DNA from: Margaritifera margaritifera
Lineage: Eukaryota > Mollusca > Bivalvia > Unionida > Margaritiferidae
Direction of reading: 5' to 3'
Assembly: GCA_029931535.1 (NCBI GenBank)
Contig: JAQPZY010001548.1
Span: forward strand, 2,110,001 to 2,174,000
DNA length: 64,000 nt
Shown: positions 43,897 to 56,559 of the stretch, piece after piece
How the letters are laid out: every line of letters begins with the position of its first letter
How positions within the stretch are numbered: position 1 is the first letter of the stretch
Made by a program: the position numbers and the translations under genes
The notes under the pieces: generated by a model
Seen by the model: the letters and a program-made list of their open reading frames with translations, nothing else
The model's database searches: none
What the model was told of the DNA's origin: nothing

Positions 43897-46160
43897 TAGC
43901 TCATTTGGCCATAAGGTACAGTCCTTTTACCATTGTGCATCATCTATCATCTGTTCACAACTATTATTTACAAATATAAAAAAACTTTGATCGATTTTTG
44001 ACCAGTTGACCAAATGTTTGACAAGTTGGCACATAATTTTACAGTGAACATTCTGGCTTCAAGACCTCTCAATTTTTTGGCTTGATGCAGATTTGTGCTC
44101 TAATATGGCTGCCATTACTAATAATAGAAAAATCTTTAAACAACTTCTTCTCAAAAATACTTTGGTGAATGATGCTGATCATTCACCAAATGAAGCCACC
44201 ATTACTAAAAATATAAAAACTGTGAACAACTTTTTAAAAACCCTCAATATAATTTGACAAATTCTGACAGAATACTAGCATTTTTGAAGCCTTTTTAATT
44301 TTTACAGATGATGCTGATCTGCCATTACTGCATAGTCAGTGACACTAAAAATTGAAAAACCTTTCAATCACGTTTCTAAAAACACACTCAACAGATTTTG
44401 ACCAAATTTGACAGAAAGCATCCTCGTATTAAGGGCTTTCAAATGTACACAAAATGATCTTTATCACCATAAAATATGGCTGCTGTTATTAAAAAAAGAA
44501 AAACCTTTAAACAACTTCTACAAAATTGAAAAACAGAATTTGACCAATTTGTACAGAAAGGAACCTTACATAAAGGTATTTCAAATGTACACAAATGATA
44601 CTGATCATTTATTAAATATGGACACCATTACTAAAAGCAGAAAAAACCCATAATAGATTTCTTAAAAACCACTCAACAGAAGTTGATCAAATTTCACAGA
44701 AAGCATTCTGACATAAAGGGCTTTAAACTTTATATAAATGATGCCAATCTGCCATCAATTTGTGTCTGCCATTACTAAAAATAGAAAACCTTAAAATTAT
44801 TTTTCCTAACAAAATCACTAAACAGAATTTGACCAAATTCAACAGAAACCATCCTGGTATAAGGAGTTTTAAAATGAATGCAAATGATCTACTATAAAAT
44901 GTGGCTGTTGTTATTAAAATTTGAAAACCTTTAAACAGCTTCTCAAAACTCGATGAACAGAATTTGACCAATTTTTACAGGAAGGATCCTTGCATTAAGA
45001 GATTTCAAATCTGAACAATGATGCTGATCATTTATCAAATATGACCACCATTACTAAAAATCGAAGAACAATTAAATGACTTCTCAAAAACCACTCAACA
45101 GAATTTGACCTAATTTCATAGAAAGCATTCTGACATAAAAGACTTTAAACTTCATGTAAATGATGCCAGTCTGCCATTGATTTATGGCTGCCATTACTAA
45201 AAATAGAAAAACCTTAAAATTGATTTTTCTCACAAAATCACTAAATGGAATGTAACCAAATTCAACAGAAAGCATCTCAGTATATAGGAGTTTAAAATGT
45301 GTTCAAATGATGTGTATCTACTATCAAATGTGGCTGCTGTTATTTAAAATTTAAAATCTTAAAACAACTTTTAAAAAATCATTGAACAGAATTTGACCAA
45401 TTTTTACATAAAGGATTCTTGCATGAAGGTTTTTTTATAATTGTTCAAATGATGCCGATCATTTATCAAATATGGCCACCATTACAAAAAATAGAAAAAC
45501 ATTTAAATGTCTTCTCAAAAAACACTCAACAGAAATTGGCCAAATTTCACAGACATCATTCTGACATAAAGAGTGTTCAAATTTATATAAAAGATGCCAT
45601 TCTGCCATTAGTGTATGCCCACTGTTACTAAAAATAAAAATAAAATGCCCTTAAATTGCTATTTCTGAAAAAGAAAATTACTAAACAGAATACGACCAAA
45701 TTAAACAGAAAGCATTCTGGTATAAAAGGCTTTAAAATTTTTACAAATTATGCCTATCTACTATCAAATATGGCAGCTGTTACTAAAACTAGAAATTTTT
45801 TAAAACAACTTCTCAAAACTCACTTAACAGAATTTTCAAAAGTTTACAGAAAGGATTCTTGCGTGATGGGATTTCAAATTTGTACAAATTATGCTGATAG
45901 TTCATCAGATATTACCACCATTAATAAAAACAGAAGAAACTTTACACGACTTCTTCACAAAAAAAAACAAAAAAAAAACACTCAACAGAATTTGACCAAA
46001 TTTGACAGAAACTATCCTGGCCTAAAGGGCCTTTAGGTTTTGTACACATGATGCTGATCTGCCATCTGATATGGCCACCATTACTAAAAATAGAAAATCA
46101 TTTAGCAACTTTATCTCAAAAAGCTGCTCATCAGAATTTGAACTAACCCTAACCCTTGAA
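43897..46160. repeat. Divergent tandem array, about 140-150 bp units, 14 or more copies
   Basis: Head AGCTCATTTGGCCATAAGGTAC resembles the hairpin head of array E. Units share AACAGAATTTGACCAAATT, ACAGAAAGCATCCTGG, ATGATGCTGATC, AATATGGC and CCATTACTAAAAATAG. Short frames on both strands recur at unit spacing and are by-products. No unit stays open across its neighbours in one frame. Confidence 0.85.
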
Positions 46161-46689
46161 CCTTTAGAGACATACAATTCGCTTTTCTTCAGTGTTCAGT
46201 AACACATGTTAAAGTGCATACATAGAAATAGTACACATTGGATAAAGTACTTTCTATGGCCATTATGTAGGAATGAGTCATATATATTGGTATATTCAAA
46301 GACTTTGTGATGTTGGAGGTTGATTTTAATCAGATTGGGGTTAAACAATTTTGTTAAATTAAAGTACCAAAGAACCAATATGCCTGATATTTTGAAGTAT
46401 TCCTTTAGAGGTTCATATGATCTCACACAATGAAAATCTGGTTTTGATTCTTTCAATAAAGTATTGTTAAATTAATTACTTATGGATAAATAACATTTTT
46501 TGTGTGTTCCACCCGGAATCATATAAAACATGGTATGTTAGTTTCAGGTAAAACTCACAATGACAGTTATGAAGTGAACAATAAAGAGATTCTATATATA
46601 GTCATTACATCCATATATAGCTAGCAGTAACCTGGTTTTGCAAGGTAAATAACTTCACACACAAATCTGCCACAAAAGTACCTGAACTC

Positions 46690-46733
46690 GAACACATTTA
46701 TGCTCTGAGTAAAGGAAATTCCTAGTAATCATA
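46690..46733. repeat. Fragment of the 39805 palindrome family
   Basis: TTTATGCTCTGAGTAAAGGA then AATTCCTAGTAATCATAC matches the right arm at about 39935-39972 with one substitution. Confidence 0.75.
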
Positions 46734-47228
46734 CATGTAGCTAATGTCAAAAGTTAATTTGAAGAGTGTCTGGAGGTGAGAGAAATTATCTCGTTTTGAC
46801 TGCCCTGGTTAAGGCTATAATCATCTTGGTTGTTACAAAAATTAGGAGCTATATCCCATTTCATCTTTTTCTATGTCCCATGTCATTTTTTTCTATGTCC
46901 CATGTAATCTTTTTCTTCAGTTCTATATTGGACATATTCCTCTTGGATAAACAAGAAGTGAAAGTAATCCAAAACGTTTCTTATACAAATTCAATGAAAA
47001 AAGAAAGCCAATGAAAATTAAAGTTATTTTTATCAATGTGGTGTATATATGTAATTCTTAAGAGGGTTTTGATTACCAGTAGTCAGTATTCATGCTGGTG
47101 AACTTAGATGCAATGCCTACACAGAGTAATTACAACAATGAATTTGCCGGAAGATTCATAACTCATGAGAAACAAATGTGTTACACAATATGACTACATT
47201 TTGACTTCATAATTATATATCTATCTAT

Positions 47229-47230
<2 letters not shown>
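46734..47230. other. Non-coding stretch
   Basis: Nothing recognised apart from a short duplicated TTTTTCTATGTCCCATGT near 46868-46905. Confidence 0.4.

Positions 47231-47292
<62 letters not shown>
47231..47292. repeat. (TA)n microsatellite
   Basis: About 31 TA units. Confidence 0.95.
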
Positions 47293-47295
<3 letters not shown>

Positions 47296-47537
47296 GACAC
47301 AAAAATTGATAACTGAGAGCGCATTACTAAACAGTTTCCCAACATTTTGAGCTAAACAAGCTCTTTGTCAGGGAAGAAACAATTTACATCCAAAACAAAC
47401 ACTAAACACAAAATCAAAAGAGAAATTATTGACTCCTACATGTTTCAATGACAGGGAAATAAACAAAGAAAGGATAAACAATAAAAGAAATAAAGATGAC
47501 AAAATTAAAAAACGGTCTAAAACGGGTAAACTGCATT

Positions 47538-47540
<3 letters not shown>

Positions 47541-47630
<90 letters not shown>
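47541..47630. repeat. (TA)n microsatellite
   Basis: About 45 TA units, the longest TA tract in the window; it gives Ile-Tyr repeats in translated frames. Confidence 0.95.
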
Positions 47631-47634
<4 letters not shown>

Positions 47635-47639
47635 TAGGC

Positions 47640-48510
47640 ATTCATTTCTACTATTTAGCTGAAAAAAAGGTTTACTTATGTAATGCCATGGAAGGCATGA
47701 TTTTAAAGTAGGATTTGAAGGGAAACTCCTCAGATACAATTTTCTTGTCCAATAGTATGTTTACAGTTGTCTCCCTTCTCAATAAATATATTTCTTTGAA
47801 CATTTCATTGTTTTATTTTAGTGAGACGTAAAATATTTAGTACTTTATCAAACATTATTAAAATATATTTTTTACTTGTGTGTGTGTGTGTGTTTGCAAA
47901 TACTATTAAAGTTCCTACAAGGAGGCCCCGGTGGGCAGTGAGTACTGACGTGCTGTTCTTTACAAAAATGTCAAAATGGAGTTTACAATGAATTTACTTT
48001 ATACCTGAGTAATTTTATAATAAAAATAATATTTTGGTTTTGAAGAAAGCTAATTTTTCATTATTCTTTCGTCTGTATAATTGACCAATCAGAGACTGGT
48101 GCGCTAGTAATTGCTGACATATCAAAACAAGAAATGTCGGTTTTTCAGTTTAAGCAACGTCAAAGCTCGGCTTCTGACAGCAGGTAATTTTCCCCTGGTG
48201 TATATAGAAAATGTACAGGGTACATCATTCATAATTATTATGGTGAACACATGACGTTTTTGTCATAGCGTATATTCTGCCAAATAACTGGCTATCGAAA
48301 CAAGCAAAACAGTAAACACGTGCGCGCGTTCTCTTATGTACATGTTGTTGATTTAAATAGTTATTTGTTCAGCTATTATTAATTCAGGCAAAGAAAGACA
48401 ACTTAGGTGTCATTATACGATAAAAGCACATTATGATGTCAAAAGTAATCAGAAATCATATTTGTTTTTAATTTCACTTCCTCTACAACAGGCTTGGCAT
48501 TTAACAAAGG
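47640..48510. other. Non-coding stretch
   Basis: Includes a (TG)n tract at about 47876-47893. No gene recognised. Confidence 0.4.
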
Positions 48511-48536
48511 CTGAGGGGACGACACAATTTACCACA

Positions 48537-48545
48537 AGCAACTAC
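48537..48545. other. 9-bp target duplication, left copy
   Basis: AGCAACTAC abuts the Mutator-like element on the left and is repeated exactly at 50197-50205 after its right end. Confidence 0.9.
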
Positions 48546-48735
48546 CGGTCCTACTAAACACCGCAAAGTCAGACATAGGCAGACAAAGTCTGTTTATTTT
48601 TGTTTTATTTTTACATATTTGTATACATTATACTATATTAACTTTGGTTTGATATTTAAATTTTAAAAAAGCGTGATTTATATTAGGATAGTATTATATT
48701 ACATAAGTATAATATAAATATTTAATAGAACAAAG
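48546..48735 (+). repeat. MULE left terminal inverted repeat
   Basis: Contains CAAAGTCAGACATAGGCAG near the end and TTAACTTTGGTTTGATATTT further in. Subterminal ATGACAAAG motifs follow at about 48748, 48778, 48940 and 49036. Confidence 0.8.
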
Positions 48736-49744
48736 GCAGATAGAGTATGACAAAGTCATATAACACAGATAGCATATGACAAAGGCAATCTCAATGTGAC
48801 AAAACCAGATTTAATAATTTTATATAATAATTATCTTATTGAGAGACACTTAATAATATTATGAAAGTAATATAAAATATATTAGTATTTAATCGAATAT
48901 AGTATGCCAACGTGATGTAATAAACTTTAGATATCGTATGACAAAGACAGATTCATAAATTATGTGTCAATTAAATATTCTATTAACATTCATAATCATA
49001 AATTCGTGATGTACTTTCATCGAAAAAGATAGACCATGACAAGATGTATAGTACAAATACAGAACATCATTTCACATGTTAATGTCCTAATTTGTTTCAG
49101 CATAATCATTACTTTGTCATAAAAAAAAGCAGTAATAAAATCTTTTCTGTTGCTATTAATGTTTGCGGTACATGATGAGAAGAAGCGATTATGCTACAAA
49201 CAGTAACAAATTACTCTGCCGCTGTCGGCAAAATCAAACGAGTTGTATGTATCGTTGTTAGAGTATTTATTTCTCCGTATGGTAATACATGTACTTTGTG
49301 AACTCAATAACAATTGTGATTATTCATATACAATGCTATCTTGTTCATTGTAATGCCGTTCATCATAGGACTGCTTCATCGGAGTCAATTCGTTTCCCGA
49401 AAAGTTTTTCTGTCTTAATTTTGGATGCAAAATGTCAAATAAATGTTCAATGACATTTTCCATTTCGCATTTATTCAATATATTGAACCTTGTTTCCTTT
49501 GTTAAATATGACACTCCAGAAGTCTAATCGTCACGGTTCTCTGTACTTTTAGAAAGCACAATTGTTCTACTGATAATTTTTTTTTTTTAAATGACCATAA
49601 CTAAAATTTATAATTGATTTATTACTTCAGTATTTCTGCAAAATGTGTGTCCCTTTATAGTTATTCTGAAAAGCAAAAAAAGATTTTCGCTCCAAAAGTC
49701 AACATCGAGTTTTTAGAATTACAGCGACGTTATGCAGTTTCATT

Positions 49745-49779
<35 letters not shown>

Positions 49780-49835
49780 CTCTCTCTCTCTCTCTGACAT
49801 TCACCCCTGTTACTATGTCACTCACATTTAAAACT

Positions 49836-50196
49836 TTGTTCTATTAAATATTTATATTATACTTATGTAATATAATACTGTCCTAATATTATTGTGTGAA
49901 TCTAAATAATATAATTATTTTGTTAAATAACTCGTTAATGAATGTTTATTAACAATTGTCGCCTTATATATCGTCGTCACAACGCAAAATAAAGGGACAC
50001 AACTAAGGTGCGTATGTACCAATTTTACTTTCAAACAACATTAAATCACGCTTTTTTAAAATTTAAATATCAAACCAAAGTTAATATAGTATAATGTATT
50101 CAAATATGTACAAATAAAACAAAAATAAACAGACTTTGTCTGACTTTGCATGACTTTGTCTGCCTTTGTCTGACTTTGCGGTGTTTAGTAGGACCC
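49836..50196 (-). repeat. MULE right terminal inverted repeat with insertion
   Basis: Complement of the left arm in two blocks, 49836-49892 and about 50040-50196. The intervening 49893-50040 has no partner on the left, so it was inserted here or deleted from the left. Confidence 0.75.
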
Positions 50197-50205
50197 AGCA
50201 ACTAC

Positions 50206-50335
50206 AGTATACCACATCCTAGTTGTAACACAGTCAACTACAATCGACCATGAAAATAGCACAATCTTCCACAATTGACATTGAAAATACCACGATCTTC
50301 GACAATCAACTTTATAATACCACATGGTATACTTA
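50206..50335. repeat. ACCACAATC-type short repeats, plus orientation
   Basis: ACCACATCC, CTACAATCGACCATGAAAAT, CTTCCACAATTGACATTGAA, AATACCACGATCTTCGACAA: an irregular 15-35 bp repeat of CCACAATC and GACCATGAAAATA blocks. Confidence 0.65.
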
Positions 50336-50341
50336 CAGTAT

Positions 50342-50810
50342 ATGGGTTACACGAAACACCAAAATACACCCAAATATACATTTGATACGCGTAATATACA
50401 AAGTATATGTTCTTTAGGTATCATATATTACACGAAAATATCAGAAAAGTAAATGAGTTTCAGTATGTGGTTAAGATTTTCTTTGCATAGAATAACATAT
50501 ATAGTTCAGTGTGTTTTAGGGTTGTTTTTTTTAACACATGTACCATTGACATTTATAAAATCTTGCTAAACTTCTTTTTTTGACATAACAATTTTCAATA
50601 TTTAGAATTTCTTCTTTTTTTTCAATGTTGTATAATGCCCAAATAACAAGTTCCTTGTTTATATTTGCATATCATAGGTATTAAAGGTATATTTGTGTGT
50701 ATATGCATTTTCACAAATATACTCCAAATACACACAGATTGCATTATATACTCAGTATATGTCTTTTGGGTATAGTGTATTTGACGAAAATATCAGAAAA
50801 GTTGATTACA
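50342..50810. repeat. Ancient direct duplication, about 350 bp apart
   Basis: GTATATGTTCTTTAGGTATC..ACGAAAATATCAGAAAAGT near 50400-50450 and GTATATGTCTTTTGGGTATA..ACGAAAATATCAGAAAAGT near 50755-50803 match in order, with CCAAATA(T/C)ACA upstream in both. Confidence 0.65.
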
Positions 50811-51935
50811 AAAAACTTGTTCAGATTTTTTAAACCTAGATTAACCCAATAAACAAAATCGCTCTGTCACATTAGCCAACATGTATTGATGTTGTTTCCA
50901 GCTGATAACACATGGAGGTGTGACTAGAGATTATTTTGATGTTTAAGAAATTTATTAAACACCAAAAGTTTCACCAGCCTTTTGGTTTATTTATTGTAAA
51001 AGCCAAAATAATAAAAGTGAAAAGACTATTTTTGTCAATTTACCTTATCTACTAATTTTTTCAATCATTCTAAATAGAAATGATTAAATTTCATATTGAA
51101 TTACCAGATTTATTACCTGAGGGAGGTGCGTATCCCCAAATGATAAGTGGATGTACACCTCTTTAGGGTACTTAAATTTGGTAAAAGTAGACCAATATTA
51201 AATAACATTTTGAACATTATATTATTTAAAAAATGAAAATAATGTATAAAAGAAAATAAACAAAGATAGATACATCTGCCGAACATGCAACCATAATACA
51301 TAAACAAATAAAAAGAAAGAAATGAAAAGGATATATATATATCTAGAAAATAAACAATAAATACAAGCGCTTTCAACTATAAAGATGTTCAATGAGTATA
51401 TATCATAGAAACATAACATTATAAGATTGGTATACATTTTAATACGACAATATTTTATTTTTTTTTAATCACAGTCAGTTAATAAATTGTATTCTGTATT
51501 ATTTGTCTTGCTCTTGTTTTTCATTTAGTTTAAAGATTAAAAGAAAAAAATTAGCTAAATAAGTAGGAAAAAATTTACAAATTTAATCAATGAATAAATA
51601 AATGAAATAAACAATGAACATTATACCATTATGAATTAAAATAGCATACATCCCATGAATGTACAAGTATAATACATGTGCAATTGTATTTATTTCTGTA
51701 GTCAACAAAATAATTTTATTCAATTGATTTCATTTTTTTAAATAATTTATGAACCAAAAAAAACCCCCAAAACATGAAAGTTGAAATAATTCAACAGGAT
51801 ACGATAGGTATTAAAGTATCATTACATGAACACTCCCCAGATATTCATTTTAGTACAATGAACACTCCCCAGATATTCATTTTAGTACAATGAAAAGTTA
51901 TATTTTATTATTTCCAAGAGTTTATGTAACAGTAA
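50811..51935. other. AT-rich non-coding
   Basis: A 32-bp exact duplication (GAACACTCCCCAGATATTCA...) lies at 51829-51892. Nothing else recognised. Confidence 0.5.
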
Positions 51936-51939
51936 ATAC

Positions 51940-52740
51940 AGCTGTTAGAATATATCGGTAAAACAATACTGTATGTCTGATAGTTTGTTTCACAAAGACA
52001 AACGAAATTAACACAGAGCCTATATGCTGATGTGAATAAAAAACAAGAAATTAAAACATACACAGATCTTCTTGTAGATTCTTCAATAAGAAGAACAAAA
52101 TTTTAATTCACACAAAGCCTATAGCCACTTGAGGTGGCTAAGAAACAAGAAATGAGAACACACACACACATATCTTCTTGTAGATTCTTTAATAAGAACG
52201 CAACTGTAGATTTTCCCACTAATATGCTTATCACACATGCAATACACAATGTTAGAATATACTGTATATACTCACGTATAAGCCGATACCAACTGCAAAC
52301 TGCATAGACCCAGATCTGCCATCGCATAATGCACTGACAGATCTGGGTCTATACAGTTTGTAAGGACTAATCAGTAGAACAAACAACATAGACCCTGATC
52401 TGCCAATGCATTATGTGACAGCAGATCAGGATCTATGTTGTTTGCATTTGGACCTGGGTTATACGCAAGTATATACAGTATTGATAAAACAATACTGTTA
52501 GTCTGGTATTTTGTTTCACAAAGAAAAACGAAATTAACATGGAGCCTTACCACTTGAGGTGAATAGGAAACAGACATTAGAACATACATCTTTTAGATTC
52601 TTTACAAAGAATAACAACATTTTAATTCACACAAAGCTTATTGCCACTTGAGATGACTAAGAAACAGGAATTTTAATTCACACAAAGCCTATAGCCACTT
52701 GAGATGACTAAGAAACAAGAAATTAAAACACTGCTTTTAA
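51940..52740. repeat. Imperfect array of about 95 bp units, split by a MITE
   Basis: ACACAAAGCCTATAGCCACT, TGAG(G/A)TG(G/A)CTAAGAAACAAG and CTTCTTGTAGATTCTT recur at about 52010, 52110, 52535, 52630 and 52680. The stretch AAAACAATACTGTATGTCTG..ACGAAATTAACA occurs on both sides of the cloverleaf MITE (51960 and 52487). Confidence 0.75.
52261..52480 (-). mobile_element. Cloverleaf MITE, copy 11 (arm B first)
   Basis: Ends ACTGTATATACTCACGTATA and ATACGCAAGTATATACAGTA. Arms GACCCAGATCTGCCATCG and GACCCTGATCTGCCAATG, each with its complement. Same spacer subfamily as copy 8. Its ends have changed from CCATATATAC to CTGTATATAC symmetrically on both sides. Confidence 0.85.
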
Positions 52741-53340
52741 TTCCCACACAATTACGGATCATGTCTGTCATCTGGTCTTCTAAGTAAGTAATAACAACCG
52801 GATTTTTGTTTTTCCCTAAAATGACCTGGATACATGGATTAGTGTGCAGCTCACTAATTACTGCAATTACATCATCTGCTATGTTTAACCAGGGGTATCA
52901 TCCTATACATTTTTGTTGAACCTCTTATACTCATGTATTTTGTCCTGTATTTGCCTCGTTGACCTGGGTGCATAAAAACTGTCTTCTTCTGTTAATTGTG
53001 TAAACAGATTGGCAATATTATCCGCATTTGCCATCTTGGCTGCCTTTTTTAATATAACTGTTCATCAATCTGTATGGTTCTTTGTCTAGGGCATTCGAGT
53101 CACCATGGTGCCGCAATACTCCACTACTGCAAAGTTTTTTTGTGCGCCATCAACTCTGGGATGTTGACAATGGTTAAAACACATTTTTTGTAACACTTGC
53201 TGCCATCAACTTCATGTAGCATCTATGCAGTGTCAGCATGCTTGTTGGCTAGAGGTTCGATGGTTACTTTACCTTTGACAACTTTATTTATACAATACAG
53301 TTTGTTTTTTAGATAAATGCTCCTTAGATTGTTCCAAATT
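52740..53340 (-). pseudogene. Broken minus-strand ORF, possibly a transposase segment
   Basis: Read on the minus strand: ...KLYCINKVVKGKVTIEPLAN.., a stop, MLHEVDGSKCYKKCVLTIVN.., then frame changes around an A-run at about 53140, and an intact stretch from ATG 53034 (MANADNIANLFTQLTEEDSF to TAG at 52903). A one-base frame change recovers WLNIADDVIAVISELHTN and PVVITYLEDQMTDMIRNCVG down to about 52745. Amino-acid composition is protein-like throughout, unlike the AT-rich flanks, so this was coding. The last part loosely recalls the region preceding the DDE core in uncharacterised invertebrate transposases; this is from memory and weak. It lies inside the interval bounded by inverted ACCACAATC repeats. 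Confidence 0.5.
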
Positions 53341-53640
53341 TCTGAATTGGCAATATATATATGTAAGCTAGGTCTTATTTTGGGTTGAAATAATAACACT
53401 CGCTTGTTAGTTGTGGGATTTATTGTCGGATTGGTATGGTACGAGATAAACCTAAAACAATACAAAGCATATACTTAATATACAAGACAAATACAATACA
53501 GAATATAACCGACACAAATACAATACACAATACACAACCTCCACGCTAACATTTATAATTTTATCACAAAAAATACAAATGATACCTTACCAGACTCGAG
53601 TATAATTATTTCTAATTATATTCAATCCCTTGTCTTTCAC
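53341..53640. other. Flank of the broken ORF
   Basis: The minus frame continues open up to 53465 but becomes low-complexity. An AATACAATAC-type repeat is at 53450-53540. Confidence 0.4.
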
Positions 53641-53865
53641 TTGCGTAAAAGACAAGTGCTTTAATTATTCACGAATAATTCTGCTTAGATGTTGTCCGTC
53701 TAAGAACTAGAGTAAGAATGCCAGAGGATTTTGTTAGTGTGGCGGGGAGTCGATGTTAATACTCGTGAAGCCCTGGAATCATGCATCGCGATCAATCACT
53801 CACTCGCTCACTCATGACGAACACGCACATAGGTATACGACACAAGTCCTGGGTCACATATATAT
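53641..53865. promoter_or_regulatory. Local CpG-rich patch, possible old promoter
   Basis: CGs are frequent here (GTGGCGGGGAGTCGATG, CATCGCGATCAATCACTCAC, GACGAACACGCACA) while rare around it. A TATATATAAA-like stretch is at about 53858. The patch is upstream of the broken minus-strand ORF, where a promoter would be expected. This is positional inference only. Confidence 0.3.
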
Positions 53866-56550
53866 AAAATCTAAATTTTATTTTATTAATTAATGATTCG
53901 GTATTGATTTGTGCAGAGATAGAAGTCTCTCGTACACAGGTGTCTTTCTTTTGCACAAAAATAAAGACATTTATACTAAAATACTAAAAGACCCTTTTAA
54001 GGTTAAGGGCTATTTATTATTTTCTGGAAAGAGTACCTCGACTTGTCTTAGAATAAAATACATTCAGCCAGATACACTATACATTATGTATAGGTTTACC
54101 AGGCTGATTCGGACCATATTATTAAGTTTCATCTTAGACTTAATTGTGACATCTACAGTTGTTTCAGTATGATATTTCTCATTATTTTCCAGGTACATTG
54201 AGCCATCCAAATGGCATTTAAGGAAACAAAACCCTAATTTTACAGGAGATAATGGTGTTGTTCTGTATAAAGATTAAATGAAATAATGTAAGACTGTTTA
54301 TTTTGCATTGCAAATTTAATTGTGAAATATTTTCTAAGCAGCTCATTCACCTTTGTGCAAAATTGAAATAGTTTACTAATTTTATTGAGAAATAGTAGTT
54401 ACTAACACTGAAAATTTTTAGTGAAAACAGGGTCCATGCAGTAAAATTATTTTCATCTATATATATTAGTCTGAATATGTTAATAATTTTATTAGATTTA
54501 TGTAGAATTTATCTTTATATTGTATATTGTTCTATATACTAATAATGCTAAATAAGACATACCGGTACTAAAAAGTGAAACTCGGTTCCTGTCAAATTGG
54601 TGATTCAATTCAATACAATATCGTACATTTATATAATGCCTCTATATTCTGTTAATCTTATGGACCTCATATAAAATATAATAAAGAAAAAGATAATATA
54701 ATAAAAATGATGATGTTATCTCTGTTGAAAGATGAAGTGTATGTTACTAATCTTAGTTTTAAGAACTGCATGTTGATTTTTTTTCCTAATTCATAATGTA
54801 TTGTTTAATTTTATGAAAATTACTAACACTGAATTGATTGATGTCGCTATAATTAAACATATTATCACCATCTCTTTAATACTTTGTTTGTTCAGTTCTC
54901 AATTAATTTAATTGCAAACAATAATAGTAAGATCATCTGACAATCAGTTTGCAAGACCTGTCTGATCAATGCCGCTATAATTAAGGCACTTTTGTTGTGT
55001 TACGTCCTTTTTACTGGATTTACCATTCTAGAACATAAAATATAATACTGACTTTAAATAACTTTGATCTTTTGTTACATGGAAGTGTTATTATATTATA
55101 TATGTGTTACTATAACAAAATATCTATTCAGAAATCAAGATTTCATGGATTTGATATGTGATTTAAATAAAATATTTACGTTCATTAACATTTGCTAAAT
55201 TTTCAAAGGTTAGAATGAAAATAAAATAAGTTGGTTTACTGGTTAGAGATTTTTCTCACAAGATAAAAATTCAAGGATAGCAGTAAAGTACATTTTAATA
55301 TTACTTTACTCATCAATAACTCTTTACACAATATTTATTTATTATATTTAAATATAATGTGAAGAAAACATGATTTGCATGAAAAATAAATAAAAGTCAT
55401 GGGTCAGTTTATATACATTACTGTTTGATAGTATTGAAAGTTGGCCATACTGGCCTGATTTATGAAAAGTTTCAAAAATTTATCAAAGATAATAATTCAG
55501 TTTTTTTATTGTAAACATTGAAAATTATTTTGGTTTTAAAAAAATACTAAAGACAATAGCTCATTTTTTTCTTTTCATTTTGGCTAGAAATATAGAAAGA
55601 ACTATCTTATGTAAATTAAAAGAACTAGATTTGGATGGATTTGGGTGTTTTACGTAACCGCAATATGTTAGCTACAATGTGGTAGCCTCAACAAGTTGAA
55701 GCTATGAAATGATCCTATAGTTGTTAACGGAGCAACAAAATTACAGTCCCAAGTTACTAAACAGTTTGTGTCTCATCTTACAGTGTCCTTATGACATGTA
55801 ACATTTTCTGTCTGTGTTGTGCTTATCCAATCAAATGCTATATTCAAAATGACAGCCTATTATGTTTTGATTGTTTAGAGGACACGTATGGTCATTTTTG
55901 GCAAGACCTTGGATTTGTTTTTAGGTGGAATAAACTAAGGAGAATGAACATGAGCAAAACTGTTGGAAAAAACACCTAGGTGTGAATCACACCCAGCTGC
56001 TCCATTGATAGACATAGGATCGAATTAGTACCCTGTCAACGAAGGAGGTAGGGGTACTAATATTAGTACTAAAAGTATATATACTGTATTTTATAGGTAT
56101 ACAGTTTAAAACAGACACATAATAATAAGTACATTCAGAATGTACTGTGACATAAGTAATCCAAATATTATTTCAATAAACTCAATAAAATCAAAAGTTT
56201 GAATGCTTCTTATAAGATATATTCAAGTCGGTCAATTGATATTGTGCGAATCAAAATCCTCAATTACTCAATTTCATACCGCGTTAACTCCTAATGAATA
56301 TGTGAAATGACCTGACCTCAGACAGGTCAATTTGCACACACTATATTTGAACATTTCCTATGCTGTAAATGCTCGCTCTCATAATAACATGTAAAGTTAT
56401 TAAGACGGTGAACAAATATAATATATATAAATACACATTATATACATAAAGTTGAGTACAGGGTCTGGCAAACTACACATTATTTATGTTCTCATGTATT
56501 AATAGTGGTCAGTCCCTGTGCTGTAAATGTATATAATTACAAAATCAAGG
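53866..56550. other. Long AT-rich stretch without features
   Basis: About 2.7 kb with no exon, RNA gene or repeat family I recognise. A frame at 53909-54172 and one at 55791-55979 lack motifs. Confidence 0.4.
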
Positions 56551-56559
56551 AACAAATGT

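Larger units (their letters stand above)
48546..50196. mobile_element. Mutator-like element (MULE), 1651 bp, non-autonomous
   Basis: Left TIR starts CGGTCCTACTAAACACCGCA; complement of right end starts GGGTCCTACTAAACACCGCA. Complementarity runs about 130 bp (to GCGTGATTTA at about 48680 and 50046), then resumes for about 60 bp at 49836-49892 after a roughly 150-bp insertion in the right arm. Long TIRs plus an exact 9-bp duplication are the classic MULE signature. The interior has only a 64-codon minus-strand frame (49320-49514, MSYLTKETRFNILNKCEMEN...) without a transposase motif. Confidence 0.85.

Noticed and set aside
44408..46036. Several 70-126 codon frames
   Set aside because: They recur with the period of the tandem array and are open only by chance in diverged units.
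47429..47739. Ile-Tyr repeat frames on both strands
   Set aside because: Translation of a (TA)n tract.
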